A stretch of 64,000 nt of DNA from Acidobacteriota bacterium (GTDB taxonomy: Bacteria; Acidobacteriota; Vicinamibacteria; Vicinamibacterales; CAVVIG01), in NCBI GenBank assembly GCA_020850715.1, contig JADZED010000010.1, positions 62,001 through 126,000 of the forward strand, written 5' to 3'. A model generated the notes under the pieces. That model saw nothing but the letters and a program-made list of their open reading frames with translations, searched no databases and had not been told where the DNA came from. Positions 38,415 through 47,865 of the stretch are shown in pieces. How positions within the stretch are numbered: position 1 is the stretch's first letter; the number at the start of each line of letters is the position of its first letter. The position numbers were made by a program, and so were the translations under genes.

Positions 38415-39788
38415 TCAGGGCACGGACACCGTGAAGACCATGCCGTACTTCGCGCGGTCTTCCCCGCGCGTCTGGTAGGCGCGATCCCCCTCGACGGGCA
38501 CGACGCCAGAGAGCCAGAGCAGCGGGTTGTCCATCTTGTTCCAGAAGGCGCCGAGTTCGACCTGCGGCGCGGGCCTGATCGACCAGCGCACGATGGTCGA
38601 CCGCACGCGCGCACCCAGATGGGCACGATACAGCGCCTGCTGCTCGAGGAACCAGACGAGCGAATCGTTGCGCGACAGGTCTTCGCGCGTGACGCCGGCG
38701 CGCGCCTCCCACCGGCGGCCGAGCGGAACGGCAAGTTCGACGCCTGCATAGTAGCCGCGCTTGATCACGGCCGAAGGCGGCAGGCCGATCAGTTCGGCCG
38801 ACGTATCGGGCAGACCCGACACGTAGCGCGCGTACTCGCCGAATGCGCGGACGTAGCGGCTCGGCCGGAGCTGAATCGAACCGATCAGCGCCTTGTCGTT
38901 CCGTTTCGAAATATAGAAGGACGGGTACGGCTCCACCTTCGATCCCGAGTAGCCGTACTTGCCGGAGATGCGCAGGTCGACGAGCGGCGATGGCGTGAAG
39001 ACCACGCGTCCGAAGCCGGTGGCGCCGGAGTTGGTGTCTTCGTCGGCCGCCACGAACGCCGAATAGCTGTACTCCGTATTCCGATTCGTGTCGCCGCGGA
39101 CAAGACCGAGCTCGATCCGCGCGACGGTCGCGCCCGCCCGCGTGACGCGGCCGTAGACCCCCGCGCCGAACGTGGCGTTCGCATCGAGCCGCTGAATGAG
39201 CGGCGCGTCGACGTTGCTCCAGGATCCCATCTCGCGCCAGCCGAACCCCAGCGGCAGCACGAAGCGGCCCGCGCGCACGCCGAAGCGTCCGTCGGGCCGG
39301 TGGACATCGATCACGGCGGAGCGCACGGCGTTCTGCTGCGTGAGCGGATCGAGGCCGACGAATCGATACAGGTCGACGCGGTTGCGGCCGTCGGGCACGC
39401 AGGCCACCGCGGGAATCGTCGGATCCGGCACGTTTGGATAGAAGTAACCGGCCTCGCCGCACGCGGGCTCCGGGTAGGCGGCGTCGTCGACCGGGTTGAG
39501 CTCGGCGGCGTACGAGATGTAGGGGTTGATCGTGCCGCGCAGGCCGACAATCGCCCAGCCGATCCGCCCTTGCGCCTCGTGCCCGAGCGGCGCCTGGCTG
39601 TAGTCCCAGTAGCCGGCGCCCATCAGTTCGAAGCTGACACGGAGGCGCTCGTGGTCCGGCACCGGCACCGCAGGAGAGGCAGCCGGCGCCTGCGGGGCCT
39701 GCGGCGCCGGCTGGCCCCGGGCGCTCGCGACACCAAGCAGCAGCGTACACGCCAAGACCGCCCAGGGCGGCCGGAACACTGATCGCAT
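38415..39788 (-). CDS. Outer-membrane beta-barrel (porin-like) protein
   Basis: A 457-residue protein with signal peptide (LACTLLLGVASARG) and a Pro/Ala-rich linker. Then come alternating aromatic/polar strands typical of a phosphate-selective porin-like barrel, such as RFGVRAGRFVLPLGFGWREM, RYVRAFGEYARYVSGLPD and KRGYYAGVELAVPLGRRWEA. No enzymatic motif. The start at MRSVFRPPWAV is fixed by the signal peptide and by a perfect TATAAT 7 nt upstream. The frame upstream of it overlaps the divergent M16 peptidase gene. It would form a channel in the outer membrane; solute unknown. Confidence 0.75.
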   Translation of the reverse strand: MRSVFRPPWAVLACTLLLGVASARGQPAPQAPQAPAASPAVPVPDHERLRVSFELMGAGYWDYSQAPLGHEAQGRIGWAIVGLRGTINPYISYAAELNPVDDAAYPEPACGEAGYFYPNVPDPTIPAVACVPDGRNRVDLYRFVGLDPLTQQNAVRSAVIDVHRPDGRFGVRAGRFVLPLGFGWREMGSWSNVDAPLIQRLDANATFGAGVYGRVTRAGATVARIELGLVRGDTNRNTEYSYSAFVAADEDTNSGATGFGRVVFTPSPLVDLRISGKYGYSGSKVEPYPSFYISKRNDKALIGSIQLRPSRYVRAFGEYARYVSGLPDTSAELIGLPPSAVIKRGYYAGVELAVPLGRRWEARAGVTREDLSRNDSLVWFLEQQALYRAHLGARVRSTIVRWSIRPAPQVELGAFWNKMDNPLLWLSGVVPVEGDRAYQTRGEDRAKYGMVFTVSVP

Positions 39789-39795
39789 GCCGGCG

Positions 39796-39803
39796 ATTAT
39801 AGT
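39796..39803. promoter_or_regulatory. Overlapping divergent -10 boxes (porin-like gene / M16 peptidase)
   Basis: ATTATAGT contains TATAAT on the minus strand (39796-39801), 7 nt before the porin ATG. It also contains TATAGT on the plus strand (39798-39803), 17 nt before the peptidase ATG. The two boxes share four bases, so RNA polymerase could serve only one gene at a time. Confidence 0.5.
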
Positions 39804-39819
39804 TTGATAGAGTGACGGC

Positions 39820-42660
39820 ATGCGTGCACGTCCCCTCGCGCCGGCGCTCCTGCTCGTCTCGTTGCTTGCGACCGGCGCGTCCGGACAGACGCCAGCGCCG
39901 CCGTCGCTCCCGCCGCTCGATCTGCAGGAGGTCATCCCCCTCGACACGGCCGTCCATGCCTCGACGCTGCCCAACGGCGTGCAGGTGCTGGTGCGCCAGA
40001 ATGCGCGCCCCGAAAAGCGGGTGTCGCTGAGGCTCGCCGTCAAGGCGGGCTCGATGATGGAGGCCGACGATCAACGCGGCCTCGCGCACCTCATCGAGCA
40101 CATGGCCTTCAACGGCAGCGCGCACTTCGCGCCCGGGGAGCTGGTCTCGACGTTCGAGCAGATTGGCATGCGGCTCGGCCCCCACGTCAACGCCTACACC
40201 AGCTTCGACGAGACCGTGTACATGCTCGATCTGCCGAGCGACCAGCCCGACATCGTCGCCAAGGGCCTGACGGCGCTTGCCGACTACGCCGGCGGCCTCA
40301 CGCTCGATCCCAGGGAAATCGACAAGGAGCGCGGCGTCGTCACCGAGGAGTGGCGCCTCGGCCTCGGCGCCGGCTCACGCGTCCGCGACAAGCAGCTGCC
40401 GGTGCTCTTCTACGACTCGCGTTATGCCGAGCGGCTGCCGATCGGCAGGCCCGAGATCATCCGGAACGCCCCCGCGCAGCGGCTCCGCGACTTCTACGAT
40501 ACGTGGTACCGGCCGGAGCGCATGGCGGTCGTCGCCGTCGGCGACATCGACGTCGCGCAGATGCAGCGGCAGATCGCCGCGTCGTTCAGCGCCCTGGCGG
40601 ATCGGGCGCCGGCGGCGCCGCTGCCGGATCGCACCGTGCCGCTCCAGAAGCAGCTGCTGACCAGCATCGTCACCGATCCCGAGGTGACGCAGTCGGCGGT
40701 GGAGATTGTCCGCAAGCGTCCCGCCGAGTCCGAGCAACGCGTGGCCGACTACCGGCGGTCGATCGTGCAGCAGCTGTTCGAGCGGATGCTGGACGATCGC
40801 TTCACCGAGATCGCGCGGCGGCCCGACGCGCGCATCCTCGGGGCGGGCGCCTCGGACGATCAGCTCGGCCTCGACGTCAGCGCCTTCACGATGGGCGCGA
40901 GCGTCCCCGAAGGCCGGATTGCGGACGGGTTGACCGTGCTCGAGATCGAGACCAATCGCGTGCGGCAGTACGGCTTCACCGAACCAGAGCTCGACCGGGC
41001 GAAGAAAGAGTATCGCGCGTTCTTCGATCGGGCCTACGCCGAGCGCGACAAGAGCGAGAGCGCGCAGTTCGCCGCCGAGGCCATCCGCCATTTCCTGGTC
41101 GACGAGCCGATGCCGGGCATTGCCTACGAATACCGGCTGGTCCGTCAGGTCCTGCCCGGGATCACGCTCGCCGAGACCACCGCGCTCGCGACGAAGATCC
41201 TCGCGGACGATTCCCGGGTGGTCGCCGTCGTCGAGCCGGCCAAGTCGGATCTGCACGTTCCGACCGAGTCGGAGCTGCTCGCGGCGCTCGCCACGGCGGC
41301 AAAGGTGCCCCTGGTGCCATGGGCGGCGGACGCCGCCCCGCTCACCCTGCTCGAGGACCCGCCGGATCCGGCGCCCATCGTTGGCCGGAGTGAGATCCCG
41401 GCGATCGGCGTGACCGTGGTCAGGTTCGCCAACGGCGTGGAGGCCTGGCTCAAGCCGACCGATTTCAAGAACGATCAGGTGCTCTTCTCGATGGAATCGC
41501 TCGGCGGCGCATCGGTCGCGCCGCCCGCCGATTTCCCCGAAGCCTCGCTGTCGGCCGGCTACGTGGCCGCATCCGGCGTCGGGCCGCTCCGCGCGCTCGA
41601 TGTGCAGCGCGCACTCGCCGGCAAACTCGTGTCGGCGACCCCCTTCATGGGGCTGTCGACCCACGGACTCTCCGGCAGCGCGACCCCCGGAGAGCTCGAG
41701 ACCGCGCTCCAGATTCTCTATCAGCGCTTCGTCTCGCCGAGCGACGATCCCGACACGTTCGCGCTGATGCGCCGCCAGCTCAACGCGGCCGCCCAGAACC
41801 GCGGCCAGTCGCCGGGCCGCCTGTTCCGCGAGCGGCTGGAGGAGATCAACAGCTCGGACCACTACACGTCGCGGCCGTTGACCGAGGAGCGGGTCGATCG
41901 ACTCGACCGCGACAAGATGCTCGCCTTCTACCGGCAGCGTTTCTCGAATGCGGCGGACTTCCGTTTCCAGATGGTCGGCGCCTTCTCGGTGGAGACCGTG
42001 CTGCCGCTGCTCGCCCGCTATGTCGGATCGCTCCCCTCGACCGGCAGCGCGACGGCCGCGTTCAGGGACGTGGGCATGCACTTCCCTGCCCGGATCGCGC
42101 GGGAGACCGTCGTGAAGGGGCGCGAACCGAGGGGGCAGACGGCGATCAGCTTCTTCGCGGATCCCGATCGCGATCCAGTCGAGCTCGAGAAGCTGGCGGC
42201 CGCCGCCCTCGTGCTGCAGACCTCGCTGCGCGACATCCTCCGCGAGGAGCTCGGACAGACCTATTCCGTATCGGTCGGCCGATCGCAGGACTGGCCGCAG
42301 CGCGGCGATGGGTACATGCAGGTGAGCTACGGATCGGCGCCGGAGAACAGCGCACCGATGCTCGATCGCGTACTGCAGGAAGTGAAACGGCTCCAGACGG
42401 ACGGGCCGTCGGAGGATCTGACCGGCCGCGCGAAGGAATCGGCACGGCGCGACTACGAAACCGCGATCGCGCAGAACCCCTACTGGCTGCGGCGCATCGC
42501 CGACATCCGCCTGTTCGGCGGCGAGCCGGGGGATATTCTCGATCGCGGCAGCCGGATCGACCTGGTGACGCCGGCCGCGCTGCGCGAGATGTATCGGAAG
42601 TATTTCCCGCTGGATCGCTATACGGTGGTCACGCTGACGCCGGAGCCGCAGGCGCCATAG
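39820..42660 (+). CDS. M16 family zinc metallopeptidase (pitrilysin-like, two-domain)
   Basis: A 946-residue protein with signal peptide (APALLLVSLLATGASG). The inverted zinc motif HLIEH lies at residues 90-94 in GLAHLIEHMAFNGSAHFAPG, with the downstream Glu in GVVTEEWRLGLG. Three further M16-like domains lacking the motif follow (for example QTYSVSVGRSQDWPQRGDGY near the C-terminus), giving the usual single-chain clamshell. It is predicted periplasmic and degrades peptides. It is transcribed divergently from the porin-like gene through an overlapping promoter pair, which suggests peptide uptake and hydrolysis may be linked. Confidence 0.93.
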   Translation: MRARPLAPALLLVSLLATGASGQTPAPPSLPPLDLQEVIPLDTAVHASTLPNGVQVLVRQNARPEKRVSLRLAVKAGSMMEADDQRGLAHLIEHMAFNGSAHFAPGELVSTFEQIGMRLGPHVNAYTSFDETVYMLDLPSDQPDIVAKGLTALADYAGGLTLDPREIDKERGVVTEEWRLGLGAGSRVRDKQLPVLFYDSRYAERLPIGRPEIIRNAPAQRLRDFYDTWYRPERMAVVAVGDIDVAQMQRQIAASFSALADRAPAAPLPDRTVPLQKQLLTSIVTDPEVTQSAVEIVRKRPAESEQRVADYRRSIVQQLFERMLDDRFTEIARRPDARILGAGASDDQLGLDVSAFTMGASVPEGRIADGLTVLEIETNRVRQYGFTEPELDRAKKEYRAFFDRAYAERDKSESAQFAAEAIRHFLVDEPMPGIAYEYRLVRQVLPGITLAETTALATKILADDSRVVAVVEPAKSDLHVPTESELLAALATAAKVPLVPWAADAAPLTLLEDPPDPAPIVGRSEIPAIGVTVVRFANGVEAWLKPTDFKNDQVLFSMESLGGASVAPPADFPEASLSAGYVAASGVGPLRALDVQRALAGKLVSATPFMGLSTHGLSGSATPGELETALQILYQRFVSPSDDPDTFALMRRQLNAAAQNRGQSPGRLFRERLEEINSSDHYTSRPLTEERVDRLDRDKMLAFYRQRFSNAADFRFQMVGAFSVETVLPLLARYVGSLPSTGSATAAFRDVGMHFPARIARETVVKGREPRGQTAISFFADPDRDPVELEKLAAAALVLQTSLRDILREELGQTYSVSVGRSQDWPQRGDGYMQVSYGSAPENSAPMLDRVLQEVKRLQTDGPSEDLTGRAKESARRDYETAIAQNPYWLRRIADIRLFGGEPGDILDRGSRIDLVTPAALREMYRKYFPLDRYTVVTLTPEPQAP

Positions 42661-42720
42661 CCCCGGCCGCGGGCACGGGGGGCGGGACGAATCGCATCGT
42701 CCCGCCGCCTGCCGCGTCGC

Positions 42721-42867
42721 TTACACGTTGTCTGGAGAGATCGAGGTCCGGCCGCAGTCGTCGCACTTCAGATACACAACCGGCAGCGAATCGTTGTGTC
42801 CGATGACGCGCGCGCTCGGCACGCCACACCGCGGACAGACGATACCTGCCGAGGATCTCTTTGCCAT
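42721..42867 (-). CDS. 48-residue zinc-ribbon protein
   Basis: An ATG at 42867 opens a 49-codon frame to a TAA at 42721. The product has two Cys pairs, IVCPRCGVPSARVIGHND and VYLKCDDCGRTS, spaced about 26 residues apart, a classic small zinc ribbon. A clear Shine-Dalgarno (AGGAG) lies 8 nt upstream. This gene is short and easily missed. It sits alone between the M16 and S9 peptidase genes. Such small ribbons may bind nucleic acid or act as adaptors; function unknown. Confidence 0.7.
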   Translation of the reverse strand: MAKRSSAGIVCPRCGVPSARVIGHNDSLPVVYLKCDDCGRTSISPDNV

Positions 42868-42988
42868 GGGCAGTCTCCTGAAAGGTTAGACCCGTGCACG
42901 CCGCGTCTGGGTGCACTAACCCTCCAGTCTATCCTGGATCCGGCCCTGATTGCCACTTCCATGCCGGCCTCTCGCGCGTCGGTCTCAT

Positions 42989-45295
42989 TCAACGGGACTG
43001 GCGGCCGCCGCCCGGCTGTTCGGCGTCCTGTTCGCGCCGCTCACGGCCTGCGGGAAGCGGCGCCGGATCCGGCGGCGGCCTGAGCTCGTAACCCTCTGGC
43101 GGATCGGCACCTAGGAGGTGCCGTACGAAGAAGTCCCAGCGCCGGCGCATCATGTAGCTGTTCAGGTTGCCGTAGTCGTGCCCCTGGTTGGGTAACCAGA
43201 CGAGCTCGAAATCCTTGTTGGCACGGATCAGGGCATCGACCACCAGCAGCGTGCTGCCAGGCGGGACGTTCGTGTCCATGCCGCCGTGCGCCAGCATCAG
43301 CTTTCCCTTCAGGTTCTTCGCGAGCGCCTGGTTCGCCTGACTGTCGTAGTTGCTGGTGCCATCGTCCTGCAGTTCCAGCAGGCCGGTCCACTTCTCCGCC
43401 CAGTCGTCCTCATAGTTGCGATTGTCGTGGTTGCCCGATTCGGCAACACCCGCCTTGAAGAAATCCGGATACCGGAACATCGCGGCCGCAGCGGCAAACC
43501 CGCCTCCGGAGTGGCCCCAGATCCCCGCGCGGTCGAGGTCGATCCACGGATGGCGGGCGGCGAGCTCGCGCATCGCGGCAATCTGGTCCGGCAGCGTGTT
43601 GTCCCCCATGTCGCCGTAGTAGGCGTCGTGGAACTTCTTCGATCGCCACGGCGTGCCCATGCCGTCGATCTCGACGACGATGAATCCGAGCTCGGCGAGC
43701 GCCTGGGAATCGAGGCGCGCGGACGAGAAGCTGCGGCTGCCGACGCTGCCGGTCTGGGGGCCGGGATAGATGTGATTGACGATCGGATATTTCTTCGCCG
43801 GATCGAAGCCGGTCGGTTTGTACAGCAGGCCGTAGAGATCGGTGCTGCCGTCGCGCGCCTTGACGACGATCGGCTCCGGCGGCTTCCAGCCGGTCGCGAG
43901 CAGCCGCGAGATGTCGGCGCGCTCGAGCGCGAGGATCCGTCTCCCCTCTGTGTCGTACAGCTCCGCGGTCGGAGGCACGTCTGGCCTCGAGTAGATGTCG
44001 ACGAAGTACAGGCCCGACGGCGACATCGTCACGGTGTGATCGGCGTCGGCAGGCGTCAACCGCGTCAGATTCGAGCCGTCCATGCCAATCCGGTAGAAGT
44101 GGCGGAAGTACGGATCGCGCCCCGGCTCGCGGCCGACGGCAACGAAGAACAGCGTCCTCGTCTTTTCGTCCACGTGCAGCAACTGCGTGACGTTGCCTTC
44201 GCCAGTCGTGATCTGACGCTCGAGGTTCCCCGACGCAAGATCGTAGAGATAGAGATGCCCCCAGTTGTCGCGTTCGGAAAACCAGACGACCTCGTTGGAA
44301 CCAGGCAGATAGCGCCAGTTGACCTGGCCGTTGCCCGATTCGAAGAAGGTCGGTGAAGATTCGCGCAGCACGTCGCGGACCTCGCCGGTCTCCGCGTCTG
44401 CCACGCGCAGCGTGACATCCTTGTGGTCTCGCGACACGGAAGCAAACGCCAGCGTCTTCCCATCCGGACCCCACTGGACGTCGCGCCAGTCGCCGCGGCA
44501 GGCGAGATCGTCGCAGAGCGTCGAGCGATGCTGGTCGGGCGCCATCTTCAGGCGGATTACCTTCCGCGCGGCCACGTCGACGATCACCCGCTCGATCATC
44601 GTCACCGCCGCATCGCCCGGCAGCGGGTACTTCCAGGTCTTGAGCACGGGACGGCCAACGCGCGTATCGACCAGGTACATGTCGCCGACCTGGCGCTGAT
44701 CCTGCTGATAGGTTGCAAGCTTCCTGGAGTCGGGCGACCACACGACGATCGCACGGTCGGTCGTCGACCAGCCGGCGTTGTCGGTCGCGTAGCCGAAATC
44801 CTTCACGCCATCGGTGGTGAGCGCCGTCTCCTGCCCCGTCGCGAGGTCGCGGACCCAGAGGTTCCAATCGCGAACGAAGGCGGTCTGCGTGCCGTCGGGC
44901 GACGGCACGTCCATGCGCAACGGCTCGGCGCGGCCGGCGAGCGCCGCGGCAGTCTGGCAGGCGTCGAGTTCGCAGGTTCCGCGCGTCGGACCAGACGGGT
45001 CGACGAGGACCATCTCGACTCCCCGCTCGGTGACCGTGCGATACCAGAAGCGGTCGTCGGGCAGCCATGTCGGGCGGACACCGCCGTGCAGCACCAGCGG
45101 CGCGGTGTGATACGAGAGGAATCGCTCCGCGCGGGCGTAATCGTCGGCGGTCAGCGCGGGCCTGGCAGGCGCGGGTGCGGGCGGCTGCGCCGACGTCGGC
45201 GACTGCGCCCAAGCCGGAGCAGCCAGCGCCGCGACGGTTGCGCCGAGGAGAACCCATCTGGCTGCCTCGCGGCGGCGGCGTCTGGATTGGGGCAT
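42989..45295 (-). CDS. S9 family prolyl oligopeptidase / dipeptidyl peptidase IV-like
   Basis: A 768-residue exported protein (signal VLLGATVAALAAPAWAQS). A DPP4-type beta-propeller lies roughly at residues 60-500. The alpha/beta hydrolase follows with nucleophile Ser near residue 596 in GIWGHSGGGFAAAA, Asp in GGMDTNVPPGST and His in NQGHDYGNLN. It cleaves dipeptides from peptide N-termini, probably in the periplasm. The ATG at 45295 is preceded by TATCAT 6 nt upstream, another apparent leaderless promoter. The open frame upstream of it lacks signal-peptide character and overlaps the promoter region. Confidence 0.92.
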   Translation of the reverse strand: MPQSRRRRREAARWVLLGATVAALAAPAWAQSPTSAQPPAPAPARPALTADDYARAERFLSYHTAPLVLHGGVRPTWLPDDRFWYRTVTERGVEMVLVDPSGPTRGTCELDACQTAAALAGRAEPLRMDVPSPDGTQTAFVRDWNLWVRDLATGQETALTTDGVKDFGYATDNAGWSTTDRAIVVWSPDSRKLATYQQDQRQVGDMYLVDTRVGRPVLKTWKYPLPGDAAVTMIERVIVDVAARKVIRLKMAPDQHRSTLCDDLACRGDWRDVQWGPDGKTLAFASVSRDHKDVTLRVADAETGEVRDVLRESSPTFFESGNGQVNWRYLPGSNEVVWFSERDNWGHLYLYDLASGNLERQITTGEGNVTQLLHVDEKTRTLFFVAVGREPGRDPYFRHFYRIGMDGSNLTRLTPADADHTVTMSPSGLYFVDIYSRPDVPPTAELYDTEGRRILALERADISRLLATGWKPPEPIVVKARDGSTDLYGLLYKPTGFDPAKKYPIVNHIYPGPQTGSVGSRSFSSARLDSQALAELGFIVVEIDGMGTPWRSKKFHDAYYGDMGDNTLPDQIAAMRELAARHPWIDLDRAGIWGHSGGGFAAAAAMFRYPDFFKAGVAESGNHDNRNYEDDWAEKWTGLLELQDDGTSNYDSQANQALAKNLKGKLMLAHGGMDTNVPPGSTLLVVDALIRANKDFELVWLPNQGHDYGNLNSYMMRRRWDFFVRHLLGADPPEGYELRPPPDPAPLPAGRERREQDAEQPGGGRQSR

Positions 45296-45301
45296 GGGGA
45301 A

Positions 45302-45307
45302 TGATAC
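45302..45307 (-). promoter_or_regulatory. Putative leaderless -10 box (TATCAT) of the S9 peptidase
   Basis: TATCAT on the minus strand, 6 nt before the ATG at 45295. No -35 recognised. The divergent PEGA gene starts 147 bp further right. Confidence 0.4.
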
Positions 45308-45454
45308 TGGCGGAACAGGGGACGGATCCGATGTGCTCGGGGACAAATCGTCCTGATTCGATCGCAGGTTCGCCGTACAATGCAGAAGAGATCGCGGAAT
45401 TCCGAGGCTCCGCCGTGGCAAGCAGCTTGCCTTGCGGACCGCAGAGGATCTTCC

Positions 45455-46267
45455 ATGAGGGGTATCTCAGCCGCAGCCGTCCTGATGGCGGCCGCGTTTG
45501 CAGCCGCGCCTGTCGACGCCGGGCAGCATCGGCGGCGCGAAGGCAGCCGGACCGTCGAGCCGGTGGAACGGGCGGTGCCCAGGGAACAGACCGGCGCGAG
45601 ACAGGCGGAGCCGGCCCAGGCGCCCGCCAGCAGGAGGCGTGCGGAGCCGCGCCGCACGCCTGAGCCGCCGCGTGCGGACGCCACCCGCACCCCGCGACAG
45701 GGCGAGGACGCGCGCGATCAGCGCCGCACGCCGGACGGCCGCGTTCTCGAGCGCGCGGTGCCGCGCACCGGGCCGTATCGCGAACCGGACAGCCGTCTCC
45801 GCCCCAGCCGCTCTGTGATTGTTGCGCCGCGGTACTACGGATCGGGACGCTACTACTCGCCGCCGTACCGAGGCTATCGCCCGTACTCATTCCGCCTGCA
45901 GACGCGCATTCGAGGGTTCGACGTCTACATCGGCTACCCGGTGCCGTACTCGTACCGCTACGCGTACCCGGTCCCCATCTACGGCTACGGCCGTCCCTTG
46001 CGGCCGGTCATCGTGGCGCCCGCTTCGCCCTTCTACGGCGGCGTCAGCCTCGAACTCGCACCCTACGATGCCGAAGTCTTCGTCGACGGAGCGTTCGCCG
46101 GCTGGGTCGAAGACTTCGACGGCACGCTGCAACCGCTCACGTTGAGGGCCGGCGTGCACCGCATCGAAGTGGTCGCTCCAGGCTACGAGTCGCTCGTGCT
46201 CGACGTGCTCGTGCGGGCCGGCGAAGTGATTCCGTACCGCGGGAGCCTGGTGCCCTACCGCGACTGA
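45455..46267 (+). CDS. Secreted PEGA-domain protein with basic/aromatic central region
   Basis: A 270-residue protein with signal peptide (ISAAAVLMAAAFAAAPVDAG). A highly charged Arg/Glu/Pro-rich disordered stretch runs to about residue 120, and a Tyr/Arg/Pro-rich stretch (PRYYGSGRYYSPPYRGYRPY) to about 190. The C-terminal PEGA domain (LELAPYDAEVFVDGAFAGWV ... GVHRIEVVAPGYESLVLDVL) is followed by YRGSLVPYRD. PEGA domains occur in cell-surface proteins and may bind cell-wall or other surface ligands. The ATG at 45455 is preceded by AGAGGATC as a weak Shine-Dalgarno. The in-frame sequence before it lacks signal character. Confidence 0.8.
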   Translation: MRGISAAAVLMAAAFAAAPVDAGQHRRREGSRTVEPVERAVPREQTGARQAEPAQAPASRRRAEPRRTPEPPRADATRTPRQGEDARDQRRTPDGRVLERAVPRTGPYREPDSRLRPSRSVIVAPRYYGSGRYYSPPYRGYRPYSFRLQTRIRGFDVYIGYPVPYSYRYAYPVPIYGYGRPLRPVIVAPASPFYGGVSLELAPYDAEVFVDGAFAGWVEDFDGTLQPLTLRAGVHRIEVVAPGYESLVLDVLVRAGEVIPYRGSLVPYRD

Positions 46268-46333
46268 CGCGCCGGCAGACGCGCGCGGCGACGCTGTGGC
46301 TTCCCTGGCGCGCCGCGCCGCGGCGTCTCGTCT

Positions 46334-47170
46334 CTACCGCCTCCTCCTGGGCTGATAGAAGAACTTCCGCGCAAGGTTGAAGCCGAGGTAGAGACTGCCT
46401 GGCAGACCGCCCTGCGCGAGCTGCCCGAACGTGATGCCATGCGTGTTGGCGACGGTGAGCTGAAAAACGTGGCCGCCGGCGCGCTTCTCGATCCCGAACG
46501 CGAGTTCCGGATCTCCCGGCGCGACGCCGGCAAGCCGCGGCGACATCTCACCCACCACGTACACCGTCTCGCTCAGGCGCACCCGCGCGCCGAGGCCGAG
46601 CACGAACGTGTCCGACCCCGCGCCGCCGTCCACGCCAGGGCGGTGCGACCAGACCGGCACGGCGTACATCCCTATCCGCTCGCCCGCCGTCCGGCCGACG
46701 ACCGCGCCGATCGACGGCGAGTAGCGGGCGCGGAAGTTCCGCTCGCCCTCGACTGCGGCGAGCGCCGAGATCGCGATCGACCCGGTCCGATGAACGGCAT
46801 CGTACTGCGCCGAGAGCTGGATCGACTTGTCGATGTTGGTGCGGGCGGCGATCGCCTGCAGCCGCCGCGCCACGCCGAACCGGTACTCGAAGCCGACCGA
46901 GGCGCCCTGATCGAGGCCGAACAGGTTGTCGAGGCTGTCGGCAAGACCGTCCTGGCGAAGATTGCCGTTGAAGCGATGCGCCAGGTGGAAGTTCGATCGG
47001 AATTTCGGCAGCCGGAGCGTCGTCGGCAGATTGACGATGCCGAAGTCGGGCTCGGCGAGGTTCAGCGCGGCATCGTCGTCTTCGACGCCCTGGGCGGACG
47101 CTGACGCGGCGCAGCCGAGCGCGAAGGCAAGTGCGAGAGCGGTGATGGAGCGAAAGGGTATGCGCGGCAC
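46334..47170 (-). CDS. DUF5777-like beta-barrel protein
   Basis: A 278-residue exported protein. The signal is ITALALAFALGCAASASAQ. The conserved block IVNLPTTLRLPKFRSNFHLA then HRFNGNLRQDGLADSLDNLF and GLDQGASVGFEYRFG matches the DUF5777 family. The rest consists of alternating beta-strands (VYVVGEMSPRLAGVAPGDPE, FQLTVANTHGITFGQLAQGG). The start is GTG at 47170; the frame upstream of it overlaps the neighbouring membrane-protein gene. Function unknown; it probably sits in the outer membrane. DUF5777 genes are frequent next to cytochrome-type or YceI genes, none of which is seen here. Confidence 0.75.
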   Translation of the reverse strand: MPRIPFRSITALALAFALGCAASASAQGVEDDDAALNLAEPDFGIVNLPTTLRLPKFRSNFHLAHRFNGNLRQDGLADSLDNLFGLDQGASVGFEYRFGVARRLQAIAARTNIDKSIQLSAQYDAVHRTGSIAISALAAVEGERNFRARYSPSIGAVVGRTAGERIGMYAVPVWSHRPGVDGGAGSDTFVLGLGARVRLSETVYVVGEMSPRLAGVAPGDPELAFGIEKRAGGHVFQLTVANTHGITFGQLAQGGLPGSLYLGFNLARKFFYQPRRRR

Positions 47171-47259
47171 GGCGGGGCTGGAGAGCAAGCGCCGGACCAA
47201 CGCGGCGCCGGCGCTTTTCGCAGAATGCCGACCGAAGCGGTTACCTGCCGCGTAACGCC

Positions 47260-47772
47260 TTACGAAGGGCGTCCGCCGGCGGCGTCGCGGAGCGCTGTTT
47301 TGACGGCGCGTCCGATCAGCCATACCGCCAGCAAAGTCGCGACGAGGCCGACGGCGTACAGCGCGAGCTGGAAGTTGGTCTCTTCCGCGCCGGTCACGAT
47401 CATCGCCGTGGCGGCGCCGACATACAGATACATGACGGTTGCGGGAACGATGCCGATGGCCGTGGTGAGGAGGTACACGCCCAAGGGGAGTTCGGTGACG
47501 CTGAAGGCGTAGTTGATCAGGTTGAACGGCACCACCGGCGACAGGCGCAGCAGCAGCGCGATCCACCCCTTGCGATCGCCCACCGCACGCGCAATCGCCT
47601 CCACCCTGGCCCATCCAGCCATGCGCCGGCGCGCCCAGCTGCGCAGCACGGTCTGCCCCAGCACGAAGACGGCCGCGGCGCCAGCCACGCTCCCACCCAT
47701 GGCGACGAGGAAGCCGACCGCGATCCCGTAGATCGATCCGAGCAGAATCGTCACCGGCCAGACCGGCAACAT
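47260..47772 (-). CDS. TVP38/TMEM64 (DedA-like) family membrane protein
   Basis: Coordinates are for the first canonical start (ATG 47772, 170 residues). The family signature is present: LPVWPVTILLGSIYGIAVGF, GSVAGAAAVFVLGQTVLRSW, and LRLSPVVPFNLINYAFSVTE with VYLLTTAIGIVPATVMYLYV. The same frame continues upstream for about 30 codons with a membrane segment (NAAVALAAYVVLSLAMLPVW) that the family normally has. The only plausible start there is CTG (CTG AGC) at 47859, 6 nt after the previous stop, giving about 199 residues. TVP38/DedA proteins are inner-membrane and some are lipid scramblases. Confidence 0.85.
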   Translation of the reverse strand: MLPVWPVTILLGSIYGIAVGFLVAMGGSVAGAAAVFVLGQTVLRSWARRRMAGWARVEAIARAVGDRKGWIALLLRLSPVVPFNLINYAFSVTELPLGVYLLTTAIGIVPATVMYLYVGAATAMIVTGAEETNFQLALYAVGLVATLLAVWLIGRAVKTALRDAAGGRPS

Positions 47773-47865
47773 CGCCAGCGACAGGACGACATAGGCGGCG
47801 AGCGCGACCGCGGCATTGAGCCAGCCGGGTTCACGGAGAAGAGCGAGAAGGGCGCTCAGGTCAGA

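Noticed and set aside
45067-45663. 198-codon plus-strand frame spanning the S9/PEGA divergent region
   Set aside because: It crosses the promoter region and is antisense to the S9 N-terminus; composition is Arg-rich shadow.
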